DNA from: Dorea sp. 5-2
GTDB taxonomy: Bacteria > Bacillota > Clostridia > Lachnospirales > Lachnospiraceae
Length of the DNA stretch: 64,000 nucleotides
Assembly: GCF_000403455.2 (NCBI RefSeq)
Contig: NZ_KE159794.1
Location: 220,933-284,932 of the forward strand
Reading direction: 5' to 3'
This document shows, one piece after another, positions 45,106 to 53,635 of this stretch; positions within the stretch are counted from its first letter, which is position 1, and the number at the start of each line of letters is the position of its first letter. Under the pieces are notes generated by a model. The model saw nothing but the letters and a program-made list of their open reading frames with translations, ran no database searches and was not told the DNA's origin. A program made the position numbers and the translations under genes.

Positions 45106-45438
45106 TCACTTTGTAAGCCGGTTCATATCCCGCCTGAACTGCTCCTTCTGCTCATTAAATGCCGGTTTCATATAGGGCTGTGCTTCCATGTACCTGGTCC
45201 CCCACTCTACATACGGCGCATACTCCGCTGTAGCTTCAGATTTAGCCAAAAGACCACCATCAGAAATCTCAAGCTGAATGCTACGCTTTAAATTTCCCGT
45301 TTTCACAGGTACATTTCTCTGCGCCCTCGCCTGCAGTCCTGACCCGTTGTGCTTTACGATCTGCTTCACAGCGCCCATGTCCGCTTTATTTCTCAATGCA
45401 AGTTTTAACTCATTGACTCCTTTTAACCTCACCGACAT
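45106..45438 (-). CDS. HK97 gp10-like head-tail protein
   Basis: A 110-aa protein with the HK97 gp10 signature: QARAQRNVPVKTGNLKRSI followed by YAPYVEWGTRYMEAQPYMKPAF. It acts at the head-tail joint or tail completion stage. It overlaps the head closure gene upstream by 10 bases. Confidence 0.88.
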   Translation of the reverse strand: MSVRLKGVNELKLALRNKADMGAVKQIVKHNGSGLQARAQRNVPVKTGNLKRSIQLEISDGGLLAKSEATAEYAPYVEWGTRYMEAQPYMKPAFNEQKEQFRRDMNRLTK

Positions 45439-45740
45439 CGTTGCACCTCACTGACAATAAAAATCTGCTTATTCCGAAGCTCCCTGGAAAGATCCACACG
45501 GTACAACTTGTCCCCGATGCGTAGCCTGTTAAACACTTTTCCGTAAAGCCTCTGCAGACGGATTACCTGGCATCCCTGCCGGATCTCTCCGTAAACCAGA
45601 TTCAGCGTATCCTTTCCGGCATCCGTCACATTTGCATACCTCATTTCCTCTTCAATGCTTTCTGCTCCATAATCACCAGTAGTTTCTTCATATTCTCCTG
45701 ACTGTACCCTCTGGAAATACACAGGCGTATCAAACCTCAT
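45429..45740 (-). CDS. head closure / head-tail adaptor protein
   Basis: A 103-aa protein beginning MRFDTPVYFQRVQSGEY and ending LRNKQIFIVSEVQRCR, the pattern of the head-tail adaptor (SPP1 gp16-like) family, with the GEIRQGCQVIRLQR strand. An upstream in-frame extension to 45791 lies over the connector gene and was rejected. The start overlaps the connector stop by 4 bases. Confidence 0.78.
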   Translation of the reverse strand: MRFDTPVYFQRVQSGEYEETTGDYGAESIEEEMRYANVTDAGKDTLNLVYGEIRQGCQVIRLQRLYGKVFNRLRIGDKLYRVDLSRELRNKQIFIVSEVQRCR

Positions 45741-46096
45741 AAGAACCGGAACCCTCCCCTCCGTGAATTCTGCTTCCTGGCATCCAGCCACGCACTGATT
45801 TCATCCATGAACCCTGCAAAATCATTACTGTTAAAATGCTGGGTCTCCCCTTCCACGTTATTGACCGTCATTCCTTCCGAACCAATACGGTTGAACCGGA
45901 TGATGGCCACCTCTGTGACGATATGCTCCATCTCAGAAGGCGGATCAAGACCGCCCAGCAATACCTTAAGCCTTGCCCTGGCAGAATCCAGGAGCCAGTT
46001 CAGCTTTTTATCCTGGGAACTGTCCTCTGGATCCATGCCAAGCAGCATCTTCAGATTCCCCAGCACCTTATTGTCTTCTGATATTTCATCATGCAT
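45737..46096 (-). CDS. head-tail connector protein (gp6-like)
   Basis: A 119-aa helical protein with LNWLLDSARARLKVLLG and VTEVAIIRFNRIGSEGM, typical of the gp6-like/SPP1 gp15-type head-tail connectors that dock under the portal. It follows the capsid gene by 10 bases. Confidence 0.85.
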   Translation of the reverse strand: MHDEISEDNKVLGNLKMLLGMDPEDSSQDKKLNWLLDSARARLKVLLGGLDPPSEMEHIVTEVAIIRFNRIGSEGMTVNNVEGETQHFNSNDFAGFMDEISAWLDARKQNSRRGGFRFL

Positions 46097-46106
46097 ATGC
46101 CGCCTC

Positions 46107-47306
46107 CTATGCCTTCGCTGTCACAGTCGCCTTTCCTGCATTCACCACATGGTAGGATGCATCACACTCCGACACTACAATCTCACTTCCGGTAGCGGCC
46201 GTAATATCAGACGTGCCATCCCATACCGTCCAGCCCTTCACATTCTGCCCCTTCACCGGAACGTCCAACATCTCCCCAATCTTATACTTGTAGGAATTCC
46301 CACTCGTCACCGCCGGTGTAACGGCAATCTTCGTATCTCCCTGCTTCGTACCGGCAATACTCGTTACCGTCAACTTGCCCAGCCCGCCGGATGTCAGCTT
46401 CGCAAAAGCCTCGTCCTTCACGATCATAAAACCTACGTCCATTGTAACCCTGAGCGCTACCAGTTCCTGTTCATACAGATTCACAGGCGAACCGTCCTCA
46501 TTGGTAAGTGTGGACAACTGTGCCTCTTCGGAAATCTTGTAATTCATCCCGTAAGGAATCCCATAGTACATATAATCAAAATCTCCGACATAGATCGTTC
46601 CTTTATCCAGAGATTTCATATCCATCACCGGCTGCCCGTCCAGCGTATTGGCAGACCGGTCATAGATACTTTCTACAACCACACCATTCTCAATCTTATG
46701 CGCGTTCCTCAGCGTGCTCCGGTTCTTCTTGGTGGACAGGAACGCATTTACATCGTAATCCTCATCCGTAAGCAGATCCTCCAGGGCAAGGATATTGTCA
46801 TAAGTAAGTCCACCATCAATCACATTTCCAGTAATCCCCACAGACTTATCTACCGCATGGAGAAATGGATTCTCCACGTTCAGGATTGCCGCATTATCGA
46901 ACTTCTTATAGAATGCCTCCGCAATCTTCGGCTTCATCACCTCAAAGAAATCCGACATCTTATAATGCAGAAACTCCCTGGAACACGGGATGATAACACC
47001 CAGCTTCTTCGCAACCATCTTCACCTGCAGCCACTGGGCCTTTGATGTCCTGATCTTCTCGCCCTCACCTACCCAGTAGGCGCCCGGTCCTTTTGCAAAA
47101 TATTCGAACTTCTTTTCCTTTGAATCCATCTCTTCATACTTCGCAAGCCGCATTACCTTGCTGTTCTCCATGATCTCTTTCAAGATCAGATTGTGGTATT
47201 TCTCCGGAATGGATCCATCCTTATGTTCAAATACGGTCACGTTATCCGGATTCCAGGTCTGTGCAAATAACTGCAGTTGCGATTTCAATTTTCTGTTCTT
47301 ATTCAT
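46107..47306 (-). CDS. major capsid protein, HK97 fold, with Ig-like C-terminal extension
   Basis: A 399-aa protein. Residues 15-310 match HK97-type capsid proteins (VMRLAKYEEMDSKEKKFEYF, GPGAYWVGEGEKIRTSK, VIIPCSREFLHY, YIYVGDFDYMYYGIPYG in part). A beta-rich tail of about 85 residues (KLTVTSIAGTKQGDTKIAV to the end) looks like a bacterial Ig-type decoration domain. The N-terminus carries LQLFA at residues 11-15, a likely Prp cleavage site. Confidence 0.92.
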   Translation of the reverse strand: MNKNRKLKSQLQLFAQTWNPDNVTVFEHKDGSIPEKYHNLILKEIMENSKVMRLAKYEEMDSKEKKFEYFAKGPGAYWVGEGEKIRTSKAQWLQVKMVAKKLGVIIPCSREFLHYKMSDFFEVMKPKIAEAFYKKFDNAAILNVENPFLHAVDKSVGITGNVIDGGLTYDNILALEDLLTDEDYDVNAFLSTKKNRSTLRNAHKIENGVVVESIYDRSANTLDGQPVMDMKSLDKGTIYVGDFDYMYYGIPYGMNYKISEEAQLSTLTNEDGSPVNLYEQELVALRVTMDVGFMIVKDEAFAKLTSGGLGKLTVTSIAGTKQGDTKIAVTPAVTSGNSYKYKIGEMLDVPVKGQNVKGWTVWDGTSDITAATGSEIVVSECDASYHVVNAGKATVTAKA

Positions 47307-47320
47307 CTTCCTATATCCTC

Positions 47321-48046
47321 CTAATTCTTAATGATTCTGTTTTCATTCGCCATCTTTCTGATTGATGACAGCCCTCTGCGTGATCCAATGAACTGCCCAC
47401 CTTCCGGCGGCGTTGTCTGCCTGGCCTTCGCCTTGATCGCCTCTGTGATCCCCGCGTCCCATACTTTCTTGATCTCAGCAATCGCCTCCTTGATCTTCTT
47501 TGCATCGGAAATCGTTACAAGGGAATCTGCAAAAACAAGAGGAAGCGTCTGCTCCTGCAGCTCCTTTCTAATCTCCACCAGAAGTTTTTCCCGTTCGAAT
47601 GCCGCCCTCTCTGCTTCAAATTCCCTCCGCTCCTTCTGCTGCAGGTACTTCTCCCGCTCTTCTTTGGTCATCTTCGCTAGCTTCTCGGCCTCGGATACCC
47701 TGTCATCCGCCGCGCTCTTCCATTCTTCCTGCGCGCGTATCACTGCCGCATCAACAGCGGCCTGCACACGCTTATCAAATTCAGACTGGTTTCCCTCCTG
47801 CCCAAGAAAATCATCAAACGACAGCCGCTTATTATCACCGTTACCGGGATCATCGCCAGAACCATCATCACCGTCATTGGGATCATCGCCAGAACCACCG
47901 TCATCGTGATCACCGCCATCGTCACCAGAGCCGTCTCCTGCAAATAGCTGCAGCCTGCTCCCAGGAACGGAATGCTTTGCCTCCGCCCTCTTGAACAATG
48001 CCTCTACCGTTTTGTTACACATTTCTCTTGCCTCTCTTTCTTTCAT
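47321..48046 (-). CDS. capsid scaffolding protein (DUF4355-like)
   Basis: A 241-aa protein: a 35-residue leader ending in LQLFA (residues 32-36), an Asp/Gly-rich repeat region (about 37-72, units like GSGDDP), then a long coiled coil (EAEKLAKMTKEEREKYLQQKE) and a helical C-terminus. Coiled-coil scaffolds of this type sit just before the capsid gene and leave the head before DNA packaging. It overlaps the Prp gene by 4 bases. A later ATG (residue 9) could be the start. Confidence 0.85.
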   Translation of the reverse strand: MKEREAREMCNKTVEALFKRAEAKHSVPGSRLQLFAGDGSGDDGGDHDDGGSGDDPNDGDDGSGDDPGNGDNKRLSFDDFLGQEGNQSEFDKRVQAAVDAAVIRAQEEWKSAADDRVSEAEKLAKMTKEEREKYLQQKERREFEAERAAFEREKLLVEIRKELQEQTLPLVFADSLVTISDAKKIKEAIAEIKKVWDAGITEAIKAKARQTTPPEGGQFIGSRRGLSSIRKMANENRIIKN

Positions 48047-48330
48047 GTTGTCCGGACATAATCCGGGAACTCATCAGCAATCATACAGATGCCAATGAAA
48101 AAGGAATCTACCAGAGCCTTTGATCTCTCCGACAGATTCCCATATTGTATATCAGCCCTTCCGGGCGATATCTCGTATTCAATTGCATCCTCCGTCAGAC
48201 TCTCAATTGATCTGACTAAAGTCTGGCATAATGCCGTCACGCCGGCGCACACCACATCCCGACCGGGTTCATCATATCCCGAATGACCGGTTATAGTAAT
48301 CCTATCCATACGGACACTCACTTCAATCAA
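48043..48330 (-). CDS. phage-encoded Prp cysteine protease (ribosomal-processing protease family)
   Basis: A 95-aa protein of the Prp/YsxB family. The catalytic pair is His16 (ITGHSGYD) and Cys28 (RDVVCAGVTAL), 12 residues apart as in staphylococcal Prp. The host enzyme trims ribosomal protein L27 at an LQFF/A site, and in Staphylococcus also phage 80alpha scaffold and capsid. The start is TTG with AAGGAAGG upstream. It opens the protease-scaffold-capsid group, directly after a terminator. Confidence 0.88.
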   Translation of the reverse strand: MIEVSVRMDRITITGHSGYDEPGRDVVCAGVTALCQTLVRSIESLTEDAIEYEISPGRADIQYGNLSERSKALVDSFFIGICMIADEFPDYVRTT

Positions 48331-48364
48331 GCTGTATCATCCTTCCTTTCTAACTTAAATAAGT

Positions 48365-48396
48365 ATAAGAAAACCACCGGCCAAAATGACTGGTGG
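48365..48396 (-). terminator. intrinsic terminator between the acidic protein and Prp genes
   Basis: Minus-strand stem with arms CCACCAGTCA and TGGCCGGTGG (one mismatch, one G-U), loop TTT, followed by TTTTCTT. It lies inside the head gene cluster, 35 bases before Prp, with no promoter seen after it. Confidence 0.75.
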
Positions 48397-48399
48397 CTT

Positions 48400-48600
48400 T
48401 TATTCCATATACCTTGCAAATCTAATCCCATCACATACCATAAACAAATGCTCCATTGCGTCTGATTCCGTAAGGTATGCTTTTTCTTCTTCTGAAAGGT
48501 TTTCTGTCTCCTTCTCAATCTCCTTTTCGAATTCCAACCACTCCTTCTCACTACCTTTGAAATCATAAATTTTTCTTACCACTTCTTCTATCTGCATCAT
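48400..48600 (-). CDS. 66-aa acidic protein, candidate immunity protein
   Basis: Strongly acidic (KEWLEFEKEIEKETENLSEE), predicted helical, without membrane segments. It overlaps the end of the MuF gene by 4 bases and is closed by a terminator. In MuF toxin loci the gene just downstream usually encodes immunity to the C-terminal toxin domain, so that role is inferred. No homology was recognised. Confidence 0.6.
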   Translation of the reverse strand: MMQIEEVVRKIYDFKGSEKEWLEFEKEIEKETENLSEEEKAYLTESDAMEHLFMVCDGIRFARYME

Positions 48601-50102
48601 TTATGCCCCTTTAACTCCGACAACAAAAATTCCAACCTGCTGCGCTCTTCACTTGATACGTTATCCTTCTGCAAAAATTTGTCAACTCTTCCTTCAAGCC
48701 AATTATACCTTCTCTCCAATGATTTTGCAAATAGAGATGTAGCAAAATCTAAGTCATTATCACGTATTCCTACAAGCTCATTTATTTCATACAAAATTTG
48801 AACCTTTGGATTTTTGTTCGCTGTAAATGGTATATTTTCATTTGCACATATTTCTCTGGCCAAAAGCTCTACAGAAGCTTCCTCCATACGCCCATATCGA
48901 ATATAGGTTATAGGATTCAGATAACTTGCAGAGCACGAATGAAGAAGTTCATGCACAATAGTTCGCCTCTGACAGTCCGATTTTAGCAAAATATCACAGG
49001 ACCATTTCTTTTGTCCACTAATTCTTCTTTTTTTACACTGTTCATCATCCACTTCTATCCTTCCACTCCACCGACTATCACGCACTGTATATTTTTGAAT
49101 CATTTTACTGTATTCATTTGCAATCTTTTGAAGTTGCTTTTTTGATCTCTTTATCCGTAAGTTTCTCTCATTCGAATCTTCAGGATATTTTCCTGCCATC
49201 CACTTTTCAGTCTCAATTCCGCCCATATATGCCGCTGTGCTGCACCGGCAGTTCGGATGCATCGGCGGCGCATTCTCCCCTGGCATCATACCTTTAACCC
49301 TGAAATGCTTTCCGTCCAGATCCCGACAAATCCCACAAGCCGTCCCAAGGGCAATGAATTCATACTGGTTATATCCTCTTCTTTCGAAAGACTGCTTCTG
49401 GGCTTCGGTCTGTACTCGAGCCAGTTCGGTACGCAACAAGCGCTCCGCATCTGATCTTCGGACTCCAAATAATTCCGTAAGATGTCTTGCCAATACCCTA
49501 GGATGTTTCCCTTGTATCAGCCCTACCTGCAGAAGCTTGGACAACTCCGCTTTCATCATATCTTGATACATCCAGATCCGGGCAGAGAACCGGGCATTGT
49601 GGAAAGACGCATTCACGATTGAATGCGCTGCCTTCTTGTTATTCCCTATCGTATTTCCCAGAATCCCCGCCTGCCTCTCAAACTCATCCAGTGTCCTTTT
49701 CGTCAATACCTGGTCAAAATACTTCTGCAGATCATTAAATCCGTCCACTAACTCCAGACCTATATTCGCTTTCAGCATCTCCAACCGATTGATCTTCATG
49801 GTTGCATTATAAAGGCGCATTTCCTCATTTGCTTCAGCAGAGAAGTCCTTATCCTTCACGTATTTGGCAGCCTTGCGCCCGTATTCTTCAATTTCCATTT
49901 TAGATACCCGCTTTTTCGCCTCTGATAGCATGATCCCGTCCTTTTTCGCATATCTGGTATAGAATCCATTGATCTCTTTCTGGATCTGGTCCATCATATA
50001 GCCGTAAATCTCCCTGATACGCTTCTGATACTCTGCCTCGCTCGTGATATTATGCCTCAGTTGTTCCTGTTCCCTGCGCTTCCAGTATTCGTGACTGTCC
50101 AT
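48597..50102 (-). CDS. MuF-type head morphogenesis protein with C-terminal metallopeptidase-like domain
   Basis: A 501-aa fusion. Residues 1-295 are a phage minor head protein (SPP1 gp7/Mu F): KANIGLELVDGF, ERLLRTELARVQTEAQ and the metal-binding block TACGICRDLDGKHF...PPMHPNCRCS (255-288). Residues about 335-501 are unrelated to head proteins and contain HELLH (384-388) followed 20-24 residues later by EEASVE, the pattern of gluzincin-type zinc peptidases. This matches phage MuF polymorphic toxins. The toxin part is visibly AT-richer than the head part. Confidence 0.85.
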   Translation of the reverse strand: MDSHEYWKRREQEQLRHNITSEAEYQKRIREIYGYMMDQIQKEINGFYTRYAKKDGIMLSEAKKRVSKMEIEEYGRKAAKYVKDKDFSAEANEEMRLYNATMKINRLEMLKANIGLELVDGFNDLQKYFDQVLTKRTLDEFERQAGILGNTIGNNKKAAHSIVNASFHNARFSARIWMYQDMMKAELSKLLQVGLIQGKHPRVLARHLTELFGVRRSDAERLLRTELARVQTEAQKQSFERRGYNQYEFIALGTACGICRDLDGKHFRVKGMMPGENAPPMHPNCRCSTAAYMGGIETEKWMAGKYPEDSNERNLRIKRSKKQLQKIANEYSKMIQKYTVRDSRWSGRIEVDDEQCKKRRISGQKKWSCDILLKSDCQRRTIVHELLHSCSASYLNPITYIRYGRMEEASVELLAREICANENIPFTANKNPKVQILYEINELVGIRDNDLDFATSLFAKSLERRYNWLEGRVDKFLQKDNVSSEERSRLEFLLSELKGHK

Positions 50103-51582
50103 TTATATCAACCCCAAACATACTTTGGTCAACAACCGTCTCCTGAATCTTCTTGTCTTCTTCCTGAATCCTCTTTATCTCCGCCTTAGCATCTTCTACA
50201 AAAGATGCAAGCTCCAGGAGCGTTTCCTGGCTGAACTGCGTACCAGCATCGGCAAGGGCTTTCAATTCTTCTAACACTGCTTTGGGCAGATTCGGTGTAA
50301 ATGTAATCGTGAAATCCCCTAAATCCGCATTATCTGCCTCGCTGACATAATTCTTAATGTTCAGGAGAAGGCGGTATCTGCGCATCAGCCCTTTCTTAAA
50401 TCCCCGCTGGCTGCTCTTTGACAACTGTTGGAATCCAAACAACTTATATTTCATGGCCTCCCCAGACTGCGTACCGCTAAACGCCTCATCCGTTAGATCC
50501 GGTACAAATGAAATCTTGTGGATATCCTTCTGCAGCCGCCCTTTATATGCTTCCACTCCGCCCACATCGTACTGCTTATACACATATTTTGCATCCGTCT
50601 GGCTCTTACTGCCGTCCGGGTTCACTCCATTTGCAAGAAGCAGCAAATTCGCACGCTTCATCTCTATCACTTCTTTGACAGAATACCTCCCCATATCCAG
50701 ATCACCGGAGATTACAAGCGTCGCCTCATTGAAATCCGTCATATAATTTGCTGTATCTGACTGCGCCGCATCATACAGGTCTATTAGAGAAGTAACGTCC
50801 TCATATCCTCCCTGCCGGTATCTGTCAGGTGAATACTCCGTTATCGGCACCTCGCCCCAGTAATGTGCATCCCTTCTCTCTTCTGCCAATACCATCATAC
50901 TTAAAGAGCACGGTTTATAGGTAATGATCTCCGTATCTGTATATACAATTACCTTCGTGAGTTCCTCCATGGCAGACCTGTATTTCGGATAACGCACGGC
51001 AAACAGCGGAGTCCTCTCTACATCTAATCCATAGCAGACAAATGTTTCAAATACATTACTGATTACAGAGCAGTCCTCATCGTTCTGGTTGCGGTACTGC
51101 AATTCATAAGCCCTGCCGTACTTCCGAAAATCGCGCCACAACTCGCTGTCCAATGCCTCGATGTCATTCTGCCGGTCATATTCCCTGATCAGTTCGTTGA
51201 TGCTGTCATTATCGCTTGCCTTCTTGATCGGAATTCCCGTATTGTATCCCACATCAAAGAGATTAATGATCTTGGCAAAATTATGGGCAGCCCTATGGTC
51301 GGCTTTCTCTCTTTCCATCCTCCTGCAGTCATCATTGTATATCCCATCATTTCTCGCTTTCATATAATTATCCAGGGATGCAAGACGCGGGCACTGTACC
51401 TGATGATGATCCAGGATCATGTTTCTCAATTTATTCAGATCGCCTAATATCTCATCCGCACTGTTCGCACGATAATGAAAATTTGCTTCAGGACCATAAG
51501 CCTGCTGCATGTTCTGGTGCGTATGGTAAATCTCCCTGTCCGCCCCATGCTCAAATTCATTTACTTTTAATTCCTCTTCCAT
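50050..51582 (-). CDS. phage portal protein, SPP1 family
   Basis: A 510-aa portal that forms the dodecameric DNA gate at one capsid vertex. Family marks: NFAKIINLFDVGYNTGIPI, YGRAYELQYRNQNDED, and ANYMTDFNEATLVISGDL. It follows the terminase large subunit with no gap and overlaps MuF by 53 bases. The C-terminal region is acidic and helical (DAKAEIKRIQEEDKKIQE). Confidence 0.92.
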   Translation of the reverse strand: MEEELKVNEFEHGADREIYHTHQNMQQAYGPEANFHYRANSADEILGDLNKLRNMILDHHQVQCPRLASLDNYMKARNDGIYNDDCRRMEREKADHRAAHNFAKIINLFDVGYNTGIPIKKASDNDSINELIREYDRQNDIEALDSELWRDFRKYGRAYELQYRNQNDEDCSVISNVFETFVCYGLDVERTPLFAVRYPKYRSAMEELTKVIVYTDTEIITYKPCSLSMMVLAEERRDAHYWGEVPITEYSPDRYRQGGYEDVTSLIDLYDAAQSDTANYMTDFNEATLVISGDLDMGRYSVKEVIEMKRANLLLLANGVNPDGSKSQTDAKYVYKQYDVGGVEAYKGRLQKDIHKISFVPDLTDEAFSGTQSGEAMKYKLFGFQQLSKSSQRGFKKGLMRRYRLLLNIKNYVSEADNADLGDFTITFTPNLPKAVLEELKALADAGTQFSQETLLELASFVEDAKAEIKRIQEEDKKIQETVVDQSMFGVDINGQSRILEAQGTGTTEA

Positions 51583-52842
51583 TTATATCATCCCCCTCAT
51601 CTTCCTCGCCTTCTTCATCCGATCTTCCGGTGTTTCTATGGTACTTACCGTCATATCCGAATGGATGCCGTACCGGATTGCGCAGAGTACATCGTCATTT
51701 TCCTTTAACGGCTCGCCAGTATTTTTCTTCCAGACATATTTAAAAATCTCTTCACGAAACCGCGGGCACTGTTCGTATACAATGAAGAACTTTTTCTTCG
51801 TCATCAGGGTTGCCACTTCCTCAATTCCCGACAGAACCCTGTTATTTGCCAGGTATGCACGGATGCCTGCATTCTGGAAAGCGGAGATATGTTCTGTCCT
51901 GGCCGGATCACAATAAAAAGGGATATTACCATAACGCCTGATCATATCCTTCGCTACATTGATCCATTCTCCGATATATTTATGCTTGGCTGCATGTTCT
52001 TCAATAACATAATACACATCCCCGCGCATGCCGATCACCACGATCGCTCCAAAGTGTTCCCATCCCCAGTCCACGCCTGCCAGAAATCGGTCAAAGATCA
52101 TCCTCTTAGCCTGCTCCGGCGATATTACATGGACATTCCTGTCAAACTCCGGATACACTACGCCATCGCCGGATACCCACAGCCCGCGGATGCCGCGGTC
52201 ATAGAACATGCCCTTCGGCGTGGTGTCCTTAATCTCACGAACGTAACGCTCGTCCAGGAAGGTATTGTCATCCAGTTGGAAGTGAAAACTTATGATGCCG
52301 CCAGCTTCAGATTTAATATAATCCTTCAAAAGCCAGTGTTCTGGATGGTCTGGGTTGGTATCCGCGATAATCCTTGCCCCGGGACCGCTGCACCTCGCCT
52401 TGATCTCGTCAAATACTTCCTGATTCGCAAGGGACGCCTCGTTGATATACGCCCCGAAGGACGTCATACCACGGATCCGCCCCAGACCGCCAATAGAGCC
52501 GTGACTGGTCTGTACTACCTTTACGCCGAATAAAGTGAAGTTATTGTACTTGTCGAATCTGAATTCAAAACCGTATTTGTTTGATAGTTCCGTGAGGATG
52601 TTGTCCTGAATATTGCCCAGTGAGTATCCGGCCAAAATATACTGCGGAGTGTCAATCCCAAGTTTATTGGCAATTCCCCTCACACGGATCAGCTCTTGAA
52701 TAAACAGATCATTATCACCCTGTGTCTTGCCGCTTCTCTTGGCTCCGTGATTGATCAGCATAAACCAATCCGATGACCTGCAGGCTTTTAGCACTTCTAT
52801 CTGTTTCGGGGAATACACATTACTCAGATCCAGCTTCTTCAT
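51583..52842 (-). CDS. terminase large subunit, PBSX family
   Basis: A 419-aa packaging motor. ATPase: Walker A-like NHGAKRSGKTQGDND, the coupling region TSFGAYINEASLA; nuclease: LAGVDWGWEHFGA and DDVLCAIRYGI with acidic metal ligands. It cuts concatemeric DNA and pumps it into the head. The start overlaps the small subunit gene by 23 bases, and GGAGG precedes the ATG. Confidence 0.94.
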   Translation of the reverse strand: MKKLDLSNVYSPKQIEVLKACRSSDWFMLINHGAKRSGKTQGDNDLFIQELIRVRGIANKLGIDTPQYILAGYSLGNIQDNILTELSNKYGFEFRFDKYNNFTLFGVKVVQTSHGSIGGLGRIRGMTSFGAYINEASLANQEVFDEIKARCSGPGARIIADTNPDHPEHWLLKDYIKSEAGGIISFHFQLDDNTFLDERYVREIKDTTPKGMFYDRGIRGLWVSGDGVVYPEFDRNVHVISPEQAKRMIFDRFLAGVDWGWEHFGAIVVIGMRGDVYYVIEEHAAKHKYIGEWINVAKDMIRRYGNIPFYCDPARTEHISAFQNAGIRAYLANNRVLSGIEEVATLMTKKKFFIVYEQCPRFREEIFKYVWKKNTGEPLKENDDVLCAIRYGIHSDMTVSTIETPEDRMKKARKMRGMI

Positions 52843-53545
52843 CTAACGTGCCTCCGATTACTTCAAACAGCTTTCTGACCTTATCCTCTGCAGATGCCTG
52901 ACCGTTGTCCTTTACCTTTGCTTTCAACGCATCGATCCGCGCCTTCTGCTCATCCGTGGCAAGATCCCAGCGCTTATGCAACAGGTCGTCATACTGCCGG
53001 ATACTCCCGCGCAGGTCTGACATCGCCCTTGCCTGCGCCTGCAGGAAATTCGCCTGCTTATCCCACGCCTGCTGTACCTCCCACTTCTCTCCAATCACAT
53101 TGCCATCTTTCTTTTCTACCTTCTCAATAGTCTTATCGTTCCTGTCCTTGACGTACATGATCTGCTGTGCGCGGATGATCGCGGCATAGGAGATCTGGAT
53201 CTGATCCCACAGAATGTCCAGCGGATCCGTCGGCATCTCCTGGATAATAGAAACGGTCTCTTCCGGAAGATACTTCGAGAAGAAACCGAATTTTTCTGCA
53301 TTCTTATTCCTGGGCGGGCCTGTGGCATTGTGGTTACCTGGTTGCCCGCCCCGTTTTCGTTTAGTAACGTTACCTTTCGATTGATTAGTAACGTTACTAT
53401 TCCATTTATCTAAATTCTTCCACTTCCTGATCTGGGTCTCTGACACGCCAAGATCGGATGCGATGTCTTTCAGCTTTTTCTTCCCGCCCGAGTCGAGCCA
53501 CATCTTATATGCCTCGTCCCTCTTCGGGCTTCTGGCTCTCGGCAT
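52820..53545 (-). CDS. terminase small subunit, PBSX type
   Basis: A 241-aa protein beginning MPRARSPKRDEAYKMWLDSG, with a helix-turn-helix (KLKDIASDLGVSETQIRKWK) that recognises the packaging site, a basic linker (TKRKRGGQPGNHNATGPPR, a known signature of this family), and a helical oligomerisation part. ATG at 53545 follows GAGAGGTGG. Confidence 0.92.
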   Translation of the reverse strand: MPRARSPKRDEAYKMWLDSGGKKKLKDIASDLGVSETQIRKWKNLDKWNSNVTNQSKGNVTKRKRGGQPGNHNATGPPRNKNAEKFGFFSKYLPEETVSIIQEMPTDPLDILWDQIQISYAAIIRAQQIMYVKDRNDKTIEKVEKKDGNVIGEKWEVQQAWDKQANFLQAQARAMSDLRGSIRQYDDLLHKRWDLATDEQKARIDALKAKVKDNGQASAEDKVRKLFEVIGGTLDEEAGSE

Positions 53546-53635
53546 ACCACCACCTCTCAATTCTGACTTGGTTTATTGCATAGAAAAGACACCCTGGGAA
53601 GGGTGTCCTAAATCAATTATCTTTTTTATGTAATC

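Noticed and set aside
45807..47045. 412-codon open frame on the plus strand
   Set aside because: It is opposite the capsid and connector genes, which match known families; its composition is that of a reverse-strand shadow.
48327..48566. 79-codon minus-strand frame overlapping the 66-aa acidic gene
   Set aside because: It runs through the terminator hairpin and is rich in Arg, Lys and Trp without a ribosome site; the acidic frame has the better start and context.
48949..49300. Frameshift or gene fusion error in the MuF gene
   Set aside because: The frame is continuous, and fusion of MuF with a separate toxin domain is a known architecture.
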